Assembly: GCA_900543445.1 (NCBI GenBank)
Contig: UQRC01000019.1
Location: forward strand, 1 to 48,360
DNA length: 48,360 bases
Direction: 5' to 3'
From: an uncultured Lachnobacterium sp.
GTDB lineage: Bacteria; Bacillota; Clostridia; Lachnospirales; Lachnospiraceae
This document shows, one piece after another, positions 41,745 through 48,360 of the stretch. A model generated the notes under the pieces. The model was not told where the DNA came from and searched no databases. It was given only the letters and a program-made list of their open reading frames with translations. Position 1 is the stretch's first letter. Each line of letters starts with the position of its first letter. A program made the translations under genes and the position numbers.

Positions 41745-43115
41745 ATGATTTGTTATAGATGTGGACAGGATGTTGGTGATGCGAAGCGTTGTCCGAATTG
41801 CGGTGCGGATTTAACCGTCTTTTGGAAGGTAAGACGCATCTCGAATTCTTATTACAATTTAGGATTGCAGCAGGCGGAAGTACGGAATCTTTCCGGTGCG
41901 GTGGAAAGTCTGAAGAACAGTTTGAAGTTCAATAAATATAATATCGATGCAAGAAATCTTCTCGGTCTTGTGTACCATGAGATGGGAGAGACGGTGGATG
42001 CGTTAAGCGAGTGGGTAATCTCGCAGAGTTATCAGCCTAAGGATAATCTGGCGAACCGATATCTGGATGAGATTCAGAAGAACCGTGGACAGTTGGATAC
42101 GATCAATCAGACGATCAAGAAGTACAATCAGGCACTTCATTATTGTCAGCAGGATAGCAGAGACCTTGCAATCATCCAGTTGAAGAAAGTATTGTCGATG
42201 AATCCGAAACTGATCAAGGGACACCAGCTTCTGGCGCTCCTTTATCTGCAGGATGGAAAGCTGGAACTTGCCAAGAAGTCGCTTCGTAACGCGGGCAAGA
42301 TTGATGCCAATAACACGACAACGCTCCGTTATCTGAAGGAAGTTAATACGCAGCTGAAGGAGAAGAGTCCGTCGAAGAAACCGAAGGATGATGACTTGAT
42401 CTCATATCAGAGTGGTAATGAGACAATCATTATGCCGAAGCGTTTCAAGGAATCATCCCTTGGTTCGATGCTTGCTTATATTGTGACAGGTCTTGTTGTC
42501 GGTGCAGCCGTGACGGCTTTTCTGATTGTACCAAGTGTGAAGAATCAGGCTAAGGAAGATGCCAAGCAGCAGATTCTTGAGGCGAGCGATACGATTTCAA
42601 GCAATGGACAGACCATTAAGGATCTGGAGCAGCAGGTTTCGGATCTTCAGGATCAGCTGGAGGAAGAAGCAAATAATAATGAAAAGGTTGCAGATCAGAT
42701 CAAGACTTATGAGCGCTTACTGAATGCATACGTGTCTTATACAGCGGATGATGTGATTGCCGCTGGTCAGGCTTTGGACAAGGTAAATACTTCGTATCTG
42801 TCGAAGAAGGCGAAGAGTATTTACAGGGATTTAAATGATGAGGTTCGCTCACAGTATTTGGATAAGCTGTACCAGGAGGGTTACGGTTATTATCAGCGTG
42901 GCAAGTATGAGGATGCGATCACGGATCTGCAGAAGATCGTGGATGAGGAGGAAGATTTCCAGGATGGATCGGCTGCTTATTATCTGGCGCAGTCTTACCG
43001 CAAGAACGGAGATCTCGATTCGGCGAAGCCTTATTATCAGTATGTGATTGATAAGCATCCGGGAACGGAGCGTGCGAGAACATCACAGAATTATGTGGAT
43101 GCGCAGGCAGAATAA
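41745..43115 (+). CDS. Zinc-ribbon and TPR membrane protein
   Basis: A 456-residue protein. The N terminus is a zinc ribbon with Cys3, Cys6, Cys16 and Cys19. TPR repeats follow (about 30-215), then a basic linker, one membrane helix (about 243-263), a coiled coil (about 270-325), and further TPR-like repeats (about 375-450; YYQRGKYEDAITDLQKI, YYLAQSYRKNGDLDSAKPYY). The layout puts one TPR set in the cytoplasm and the other outside. It probably scaffolds envelope protein complexes. It precedes the spoIIA operon but has its own terminator, so a sporulation link is only positional. Confidence 0.75.
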   Translation: MICYRCGQDVGDAKRCPNCGADLTVFWKVRRISNSYYNLGLQQAEVRNLSGAVESLKNSLKFNKYNIDARNLLGLVYHEMGETVDALSEWVISQSYQPKDNLANRYLDEIQKNRGQLDTINQTIKKYNQALHYCQQDSRDLAIIQLKKVLSMNPKLIKGHQLLALLYLQDGKLELAKKSLRNAGKIDANNTTTLRYLKEVNTQLKEKSPSKKPKDDDLISYQSGNETIIMPKRFKESSLGSMLAYIVTGLVVGAAVTAFLIVPSVKNQAKEDAKQQILEASDTISSNGQTIKDLEQQVSDLQDQLEEEANNNEKVADQIKTYERLLNAYVSYTADDVIAAGQALDKVNTSYLSKKAKSIYRDLNDEVRSQYLDKLYQEGYGYYQRGKYEDAITDLQKIVDEEEDFQDGSAAYYLAQSYRKNGDLDSAKPYYQYVIDKHPGTERARTSQNYVDAQAE

Positions 43116-43135
43116 ATTAGATATTGAAATTTACA

Positions 43136-43171
43136 AAAGACGTCTAGGCAGGAGTGCCAGGCGTCTTTTTT
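43136..43171 (+). terminator. Rho-independent terminator
   Basis: Ten-base stem AAAGACGTCT / AGGCGTCTTT with an inner GGCA/TGCC hairpin and TTTTTT tail. Confidence 0.9.
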
Positions 43172-43204
43172 GCGGGTTATTTTGATTAATCAGGAGGAAG
43201 AAGG

Positions 43205-43555
43205 ATGGATATACAGTATCAGCTTACAGAAGACAGACTTACGGTTATGATGCCGCGAGAGGTGGACCATCATGCGGCAAGGCATATGAGTACGGAAGTG
43301 GATTGTCTGATCGATTCCTGGCATATCCGCACGCTTGTCTTTGATTTTGCAGGAACGGAATTCATGGACAGTTCCGGAATCGGAGTGCTTATCGGCAGAA
43401 AAAAAACAATGGATCTGCACAGCGGCAGAGTGCAGGCGATACATCTGTCGGGACGGGCTTTGCAAATCTTTGAAAAGTCGGGACTGACGCGGATTATTGA
43501 ACTGGATCAGCAGGATGAAAAAAAGACGTGTAGGCAGACACAGTATTTCGGATAG
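43205..43555 (+). CDS. spoIIAA: Anti-sigma F factor antagonist SpoIIAA
   Basis: A 116-residue STAS-domain protein that, when unphosphorylated, frees sigma F from SpoIIAB in the forespore. The phosphorylated serine lies in FMDSSGIGVLIGR (Ser56/Ser57). AGGAGGAAG precedes the start. It is the first gene of the canonical spoIIAA-spoIIAB-sigF operon. I could not find a clear sigma-H box in the short gap after the previous terminator (43172-43204). Confidence 0.95.
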   Translation: MDIQYQLTEDRLTVMMPREVDHHAARHMSTEVDCLIDSWHIRTLVFDFAGTEFMDSSGIGVLIGRKKTMDLHSGRVQAIHLSGRALQIFEKSGLTRIIELDQQDEKKTCRQTQYFG

Positions 43556-43564
43556 GGGGAAGTC

Positions 43565-44002
43565 ATGGAACAACAGAATCATATGCAGGTGCTTTTTGAT
43601 GCAAAATCAGAGAATGAGGGACTGGCGCGAATGGTGGTTACCGCCTTTATGGCAGAGATGAATCCGACGCTGGAACAGATTGCCGATGTGAAGACTGCCG
43701 TATCGGAGGCGGTCACAAATGCGATCATACATGGGTACAATAATGAGGAAGAAAGTGTGAGCCTCTGCTGCGACAGGGACGGACAGCAGCTCGTCATTAC
43801 GGTGGAAGATCATGGTGCCGGTATTGAAAATATTGACCAGGCGATGCAGCCTTTTTACACGACGAAGCCACAGCTGGAACGGTCGGGAATGGGATTTGCG
43901 TTTATGGAAGCCTTCATGGACAAGCTTGAGGTTCGCTCGAAAGTTGGAGAAGGCACGAAAGTGGTTATGTGGAAATACATAGAAAGGGACAGTGAGCAGT
44001 AA
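43565..44002 (+). CDS. spoIIAB: Anti-sigma F factor and kinase SpoIIAB
   Basis: A 145-residue GHKL-fold serine kinase that binds sigma F and phosphorylates SpoIIAA. The N box reads AVSEAVTNAIIHGYNN, the G1 box VEDHGAGIENIDQAMQPFYTT and the G2 region ERSGMGFAFMEAF. It starts nine bases after spoIIAA and overlaps sigF by 11 bases, consistent with tight translational coupling. Confidence 0.96.
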   Translation: MEQQNHMQVLFDAKSENEGLARMVVTAFMAEMNPTLEQIADVKTAVSEAVTNAIIHGYNNEEESVSLCCDRDGQQLVITVEDHGAGIENIDQAMQPFYTTKPQLERSGMGFAFMEAFMDKLEVRSKVGEGTKVVMWKYIERDSEQ

Positions 44003-44738
44003 CCAGTCCGCGAATGAAAAAGCCTGGCAGGATGTCATAGCCGAAGCACAACAGGGGGATAAAAGCGCGCGGGATTCGATCGTACAGGAAAATATGGGAC
44101 TGGTTTATATGGTGGCGAAGCGATTTGCAGACCGTGGCACAGACAGAGAAGAACTGGTTCAGCTTGGGGCAATCGGTCTCATTAAGGCGGTCGATAAATT
44201 TGATCCGGCGATGGGATTTTCTTTCTCGACATACGCTGTCCCCATGATCATGGGGGAAATCAGGCGCTTTTTACGGGATGACAATATGATCCATGTCAGT
44301 CGTAGATTGAAAGAAAATGCAAGAAAAATTGCAATAGTCAGAGAAAATATAAAAAAGACAAAATATAGAGAGCCGACGATGGAGGAACTCGAGGCACAGA
44401 CAGGACTATCCAGAGAGGAACTGGTGGCAGCGATGGAGTCCGCTTATACCGTGGAATCCATCTCTCAGCCGGTGCATGGAGCGAAAGAGGATGCACATAC
44501 ACTTACGATTGAGGATCAGCTTGAAGACAAGGAATCGTTCGAATCACCGGTACTCAACAGGATCGCGCTCACACAGGCGATGGACGAACTTGAAGAGTGG
44601 GAGGCACAGCTGATCAGGATGCGTTATATGGAAGAACAGACCCAGACACAGGTTGCAGATGAACTTGGCATGAACCAGGTTGCAGTATCCCGTCTTGAGA
44701 AAAAAATACTGATAAAAATGCGACGAAAACTGGCATAA
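43992..44738 (+). CDS. sigF: RNA polymerase sigma factor F
   Basis: A 248-residue sporulation sigma factor, first of the forespore programme. Region 2 includes KFDPAMGFSFSTYAVPMIMGEIRRFLRDD; region 4 ends VADELGMNQVAVSRLEKKIL, the -35 recognition helix. The start is GTG 43992, overlapping spoIIAB. Position after spoIIAA and spoIIAB distinguishes it from the similar sigma G. Confidence 0.95.
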   Translation: MSSNQSANEKAWQDVIAEAQQGDKSARDSIVQENMGLVYMVAKRFADRGTDREELVQLGAIGLIKAVDKFDPAMGFSFSTYAVPMIMGEIRRFLRDDNMIHVSRRLKENARKIAIVRENIKKTKYREPTMEELEAQTGLSREELVAAMESAYTVESISQPVHGAKEDAHTLTIEDQLEDKESFESPVLNRIALTQAMDELEEWEAQLIRMRYMEEQTQTQVADELGMNQVAVSRLEKKILIKMRRKLA

Positions 44739-44794
44739 AGACAAAAAATTGGATATACTAAAACAAAGCGAGACATTGATGAAACAGGAAAGTT

Positions 44795-44824
44795 TTGCAC
44801 GAGGATGGGCAGGAAATCTATAAT
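44795..44824 (+). promoter_or_regulatory. Promoter of the lactate dehydrogenase gene
   Basis: TTGCAC at 44795-44800, 18-base spacer, TATAAT at 44819-44824, 37 bases before the start codon. Confidence 0.6.
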
Positions 44825-44861
44825 TGCCGATTACTGAATTGTTAGCGAGGGAGGATGGAAT

Positions 44862-45818
44862 ATGGGCAAAGTGAATCCAAGTAAGGTCGCAATCATCGGA
44901 TGCGGATTTGTCGGTTCGGCTTCTGCATTTGCGTTAATGCAGAGTGGGCTTTTTAATGAGATGGTACTGCTTGATGCCAATCACGATAAGGCGGAGGGTG
45001 AGGCGCGCGACATTGCACACGGTCTGCCTTTTGTACGGCCGATGAAGCTCTATGCGGGAGGATACGATGACATTGCGGACGCAGCGATTATTGTCATTAC
45101 GGCCGGTGCAAACCAGAAGCCGGATGAGACCAGACTGGATCTGGTGCATAAGAATGTGGCGATCTTCGAGTCGATCATTCCGGAGATTACAAGCCGCGAT
45201 TATGAGGGCATTCTTCTTGTTGTTGCGAATCCGGTTGATATCTTAACTTATACAGCATTAAAGCTTTCCGGATATCCGGAGAATCGTGTCATCGGTTCAG
45301 GAACCGTGCTGGACAGTGCAAGACTCAAGTATCATCTCGGCGAGCACCTTGGTGTGGACAGCCGAAGCGTGCATGCCTTCATTGTGGGAGAGCATGGAGA
45401 CAGTGAGATCGCTGCATGGAGCAGTGCGAATGTATCCGGTGTGCCGCTCGATAAGTTCTGTGAGATGCGCGGACATTACAATCACGTGGAGGCAACGGAG
45501 CGTATTGCAGAGGAAGTCAAGCAGAGTGCGTATGGAATCATCCAGAGAAAAGGCGCCACTTACTATGGCATTGCAATGTCTGTGAAGCGGATCTGCGAGG
45601 CGATTGTGAGGGACGAGAAATCCATTCTTCCAATCTCAACGATGATGCATGGAGAGTACGGAATCTCGGATGTTGTATTGTCTATGCCTTGTGTTGTCGG
45701 CAAGAACGGATATGAGACGAAGGTGCCAATCGATCTGGATCAGGATGAGGTGACAAGTCTTCATGAATCAGCCAATACACTAAAAGATGTGCTTGAGGAT
45801 GTATTCACAGAAAAGTAA
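44862..45818 (+). CDS. ldh: L-lactate dehydrogenase
   Basis: A 318-residue NAD-dependent dehydrogenase reducing pyruvate to L-lactate. Seen: the Rossmann motif GCGFVGSASAFAL, the NAD-selective aspartate in LLDANHDK, the active-site loop NQKPDETRLDLV, the substrate helix GSGTVLDSARLKYHL and the catalytic His in HAFIVGEHGDSE. GGGAGGA precedes the ATG. It has its own promoter and terminator. A malate dehydrogenase is unlikely because the LDH-type GTVLDSAR and GEHGDSE motifs are intact and the loop residue is Gln (NQKPDETR). Confidence 0.95.
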   Translation: MGKVNPSKVAIIGCGFVGSASAFALMQSGLFNEMVLLDANHDKAEGEARDIAHGLPFVRPMKLYAGGYDDIADAAIIVITAGANQKPDETRLDLVHKNVAIFESIIPEITSRDYEGILLVVANPVDILTYTALKLSGYPENRVIGSGTVLDSARLKYHLGEHLGVDSRSVHAFIVGEHGDSEIAAWSSANVSGVPLDKFCEMRGHYNHVEATERIAEEVKQSAYGIIQRKGATYYGIAMSVKRICEAIVRDEKSILPISTMMHGEYGISDVVLSMPCVVGKNGYETKVPIDLDQDEVTSLHESANTLKDVLEDVFTEK

Positions 45819-45848
45819 TAGGGAGCCTCTATATAATAAGAAGTCGGT

Positions 45849-45878
45849 AAAGGGCAGACGTAAAGTTCTGCCTTTTTC
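45849..45878 (+). terminator. Rho-independent terminator after ldh
   Basis: Ten-base stem AAAGGGCAGA / TCTGCCTTTT (one G-T pair) with an eight-base loop and T tail. Confidence 0.85.
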
Positions 45879-45887
45879 TAAAATGTC

Positions 45888-45916
45888 TTTACTTTAGCGT
45901 GATAATTTGCTAAAAT
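45888..45916 (+). promoter_or_regulatory. Extended -10 promoter of the amino-acid ABC operon
   Basis: TTTACT at 45888-45893, 17-base spacer, TAAAAT at 45911-45916 with TG at 45908-45909. Confidence 0.6.
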
Positions 45917-46029
45917 ACAAAAGCAGATTTGTGACTGTATCAGGTTTGCACGAAAAACTTGGCAGGCAGCGTCGGCCTTTTGTTGAAAGAAAAGTGGAAT
46001 GGCTGATGTTCAAGGAAGGAGAATATAGT

Positions 46030-46821
46030 ATGAAAAGAAAAATTGCATCATTATTATTAGCAGGTTGTATGGCTTTTAGCATGTGTGCATGTGGCGGTAA
46101 GGAGGCATCTTCAGATGCGGATAACCGTGTATATGCGGTAGAGGCAGGTTCTGCAGGAGAGGCAGCTGCCAAGGAGAAAGGATTTGAATATAATTCAGTA
46201 AGTTCGCAGGCGGACGCATTAATGGAAGTTGCTTCTGGAACATCGGATGCAGCGATCATTGATCTTCTGATGGCTGGTGCGATGATCGGAGATGGCACAA
46301 GCTACCCGGATCTCGTACATACCGATGAGCTGACAACCGAGGAGTACGGCGTTGGATGTCGTAAGGGGTCGGATCTTGCTTCTTATATTAATGAAGTGTT
46401 TGCTGAGACTTATGCAGATGGTTCCATGAAGGAGACCGCTGAGAAGTATGGTGTGCAGGAAGCACTTGTCGAGCAGAAGGATGCGAAGTACGAGGCATCT
46501 GCATCTGACAGTGATGTAGAATATATTAAGAATAAAGGAACTTTGATCGTAGGTATCACAGAGTTTGAACCGATGGATTATCAGGATGGTGATGAGTGGA
46601 TCGGTTTTGATGCCGATATGGCGCGTATCGTTGCTGACAAGCTTGGTGTTGAAGCACAGTTCGTTGTCATCGACTGGGATAACAAGATCATGGAGCTGGA
46701 TTCCAAGAATATTGATGTTGTATGGAATGGTATGACTCTGACGGATGAAGTAACTTCATCCATGGAGTGCACGAACGCATACTGCAACAACGCACAGGTT
46801 GTTGTTGAACCACAGAAATAA
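46030..46821 (+). CDS. Amino-acid-binding lipoprotein with circularly permuted lobes
   Basis: A 263-residue extracellular binding protein for a polar amino-acid ABC transporter. A signal peptide leads to a lipobox near Cys21 (SMCAC). The order of the two SBP_bac_3 lobes is reversed. Residues about 33-150 (VYAVEAGSAGEAAAKEKG, then EEYGVGCRKGSDL, then the C-terminal helix with DGSMKETAEKYG) correspond to lobe 2 and the end of ordinary family members. Residues about 168-263 (GTLIVGITEFEPMDY, WIGFDADMARIVADKLG, NGMTLTDEV, ending QVVVEPQK) correspond to their beginning. All expected parts seem present once. AGGAAGGAG fixes ATG 46030. Permease and ATPase genes follow. Confidence 0.85.
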   Translation: MKRKIASLLLAGCMAFSMCACGGKEASSDADNRVYAVEAGSAGEAAAKEKGFEYNSVSSQADALMEVASGTSDAAIIDLLMAGAMIGDGTSYPDLVHTDELTTEEYGVGCRKGSDLASYINEVFAETYADGSMKETAEKYGVQEALVEQKDAKYEASASDSDVEYIKNKGTLIVGITEFEPMDYQDGDEWIGFDADMARIVADKLGVEAQFVVIDWDNKIMELDSKNIDVVWNGMTLTDEVTSSMECTNAYCNNAQVVVEPQK

Positions 46822-46838
46822 AGGAGTATTTACATAAG

Positions 46839-47495
46839 ATGTTTTGGTCTGTTACGCAGACGCTTTTAAGCGGTCTTGCGACTACATTTGAAATATTTAT
46901 ACTGACACTGGTGTTTGCGCTGCCGCTTGGTCTTGTGATCGCATTCGGACTGATGAGTAAATTTAAGCCGCTTCGATACCTGTTAGACGTCATTGTCTGG
47001 GTGATCCGTGGAACGCCTTTGATGCTACAGTTGATCATTATTTTTTACGGACCGGGTATGTGGCTGCACCACAATATCTGGAGTGGCAACAATACCGGAC
47101 GTATTACGGCAACGGTTGTAGCTTTTGCCATCAATTATGCCTGCTACTTTGCGGTCATTTTTAAGGGCGGAATCGAAGGTGTGCCTGCTGGTCAGAGAGA
47201 AGCCGGACAGGTACTTGGAATGACGAAGATGCAGATTTTCTTTAAGATTACCTTATTACAGATGATCAAGCGTATTGTACCTCCGATGTCCAACGAAGTG
47301 ATCACCCTGGTTAAGGATACGTCTCTTGCCCGTATTATTGCAGCATACGAGCTGACGTTTGCCGGGGCTTCCTTTATGAAATCTGCCGGATTGACGTGGC
47401 CGCTGTTCTACACAGGTGTCTTTTATCTGGTGTTTGTCGGAATTCTGACACTGCTGTTCAATTATATCGAACGCAGACTGGATTATTTCAAGTAG
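46839..47495 (+). CDS. Amino-acid ABC transporter permease
   Basis: A 218-residue HisM-type permease with about five membrane helices. It has the N-terminal [17 protein letters not shown] pattern and the EAA loop ([20 protein letters not shown]) that contacts the ATPase. AAAGGAGT precedes the start, 17 bases after the binding protein. Such permeases work as homodimers. Confidence 0.93.
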   Translation: MFWSVTQTLLSGLATTFEIFILTLVFALPLGLVIAFGLMSKFKPLRYLLDVIVWVIRGTPLMLQLIIIFYGPGMWLHHNIWSGNNTGRITATVVAFAINYACYFAVIFKGGIEGVPAGQREAGQVLGMTKMQIFFKITLLQMIKRIVPPMSNEVITLVKDTSLARIIAAYELTFAGASFMKSAGLTWPLFYTGVFYLVFVGILTLLFNYIERRLDYFK

Positions 47496-47508
47496 GAGGA
47501 CTTATGAC

Positions 47509-48294
47509 ATGGCAATCTTAGAGGTAAATCATATTGAGAAGCATTTCGGCAAGACGCAGGTGCTTCGCGATGTCAGTTTTTCGATGGAAGAGGGAAGCGC
47601 ACTTGCCATCATCGGATCCTCCGGTTCTGGTAAGACAACGCTTTTGCGCTGCCTGAATTTCTTAGAGAAACCGAATTCCGGAAGCATTACGGTAAATGGC
47701 GAAACGTTGTTTGATGCTTCCGTAAATCAGAGTGATAAGGATGCAGATCTGCGCAAAAAGCGTCTGCATTTCGGCATGGTGTTCCAGTCGTTTAATCTGT
47801 TCCCACAGTATACAGCCTTGGAAAATGTCATGCTGGCGGAGCGATTGCTTGCACAGGAACAGCCGGATTTCAAGAAGAATAAGAAAGAGATTCTTGCTGG
47901 AATCGAGGAGCATGCGAAGCAGCTTCTTGACCGCATGGGACTTTCTGAGCGAATGGATCATTATCCGCATCAATTGTCCGGTGGACAGCAACAGCGTGTG
48001 GCAATCGCCCGTGCATTGGCTCTCAAACCGGATATTCTATGTTTCGATGAGCCGACATCTGCGCTTGATCCGGAACTGACCGGCGAAGTACTGAAGGTAA
48101 TCCGTAGTCTTGCAGACCAGAAGACCACGATGATCATCGTCACACATGAGATGGCATTCGCACGAGATGTTGCGGATCAGGTTATCTTCATGGATGAAGG
48201 CGTTATCGTGGAGCAGGGAGATCCGCATCAGGTGATCGATCATCCGAAGGAGGAGCGCACGAAGCAGTTCCTGACACGTTACGCCCAGGGATAG
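47509..48294 (+). CDS. Amino-acid ABC transporter ATP-binding protein
   Basis: A 261-residue GlnQ/HisP-type ATPase. Walker A is GSSGSGKTT, the signature is [15 protein letters not shown], Walker B is [12 protein letters not shown], and the switch histidine follows in VTHEM. The start is ATG 47509 after AGGAGGA; the ATG at 47504 is out of frame. A loop insert (about 100-130, rich in Lys and Glu) makes it slightly longer than typical (about 240). No terminator is visible in the last 66 bases of the window, 48295-48360. Confidence 0.95.
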   Translation: MAILEVNHIEKHFGKTQVLRDVSFSMEEGSALAIIGSSGSGKTTLLRCLNFLEKPNSGSITVNGETLFDASVNQSDKDADLRKKRLHFGMVFQSFNLFPQYTALENVMLAERLLAQEQPDFKKNKKEILAGIEEHAKQLLDRMGLSERMDHYPHQLSGGQQQRVAIARALALKPDILCFDEPTSALDPELTGEVLKVIRSLADQKTTMIIVTHEMAFARDVADQVIFMDEGVIVEQGDPHQVIDHPKEERTKQFLTRYAQG

Positions 48295-48360
48295 TTGCAA
48301 ATTCGGGTTTGTTGATTTGAATTTATGACAAAGTGACGCTCTCCAAACCATTAATTATTA

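Noticed and set aside
45907..46029. Upstream extension of the binding-protein frame to 45907
   Set aside because: It overlaps the -10 box and lacks a ribosome site; the lipoprotein signal peptide starts at 46030.

Overview
The window looks like a chromosomal segment of a gut-type, spore-forming Gram-positive clostridium, most likely family Lachnospiraceae. The reasons are a spoIIAA-spoIIAB-sigF operon, a T-box in front of valS, TTGACA/TATAAT promoters, strong AGGAGG ribosome sites, Big_2-type Ig domains on secreted proteins, and a secreted GH53 galactanase. The genus is not decided. All 38 genes I support lie on the + strand. I see no rRNA, tRNA, CRISPR array, phage or insertion sequence.

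Layout. 42-6018: a dlt-like cell-wall acylation operon in the order B-D-A-C, followed by an LCP (LytR-CpsA-Psr) glycopolymer ligase. 6190-8419: two secreted Ig-domain proteins, one with a decayed transglutaminase fold. 8568-13651: sugar and wall precursor genes (phosphoglucomutase, a small zinc ribbon protein, a second LCP ligase, glmS). 13740-19946: an HtrA protease with a repeat-rich tail, a GtrA-like protein, carbamate kinase, oligoendopeptidase F, luxS and the MTA/SAH nucleosidase, the last two forming the SAH-recycling pair. 20043-26293: a PdaB-like deacetylase, then a TetR regulator, a 1178-residue membrane sensor ending in HD-GYP, and a BMP-family binding protein that overlaps the sensor by four bases. 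26451-30443: a LacI-type operator pair and the GH53 enzyme. 30553-34942: a self-contained 48-residue membrane protein gene and an RND exporter.

34953-35476 is a gene-free, roughly 525-base giant imperfect palindrome just before thiS-thiG-thiH-tenI, a thiazole operon with no visible TPP riboswitch and no thiF. 38349-41311 is the Val T-box and valS. 41438-41718 holds a very short promoter-terminator unit and a 47-residue acidic ORF. A zinc-ribbon/TPR membrane protein, the spoIIA operon, L-lactate dehydrogenase and a polar amino-acid ABC transporter close the window.

The strongest candidates for something undescribed are: (1) the giant palindrome between the RND gene and thiS; (2) the binding protein of the last ABC transporter, whose two lobes are in swapped order (a circular permutation); (3) the TetR / ECF-S-like-propeller-HD-GYP / BMP cassette, which looks like a ligand-to-c-di-GMP signalling unit with no transporter; and (4) small autonomous genes missed by length cut-offs. 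Everything was read by eye; no database search or folding program was run.
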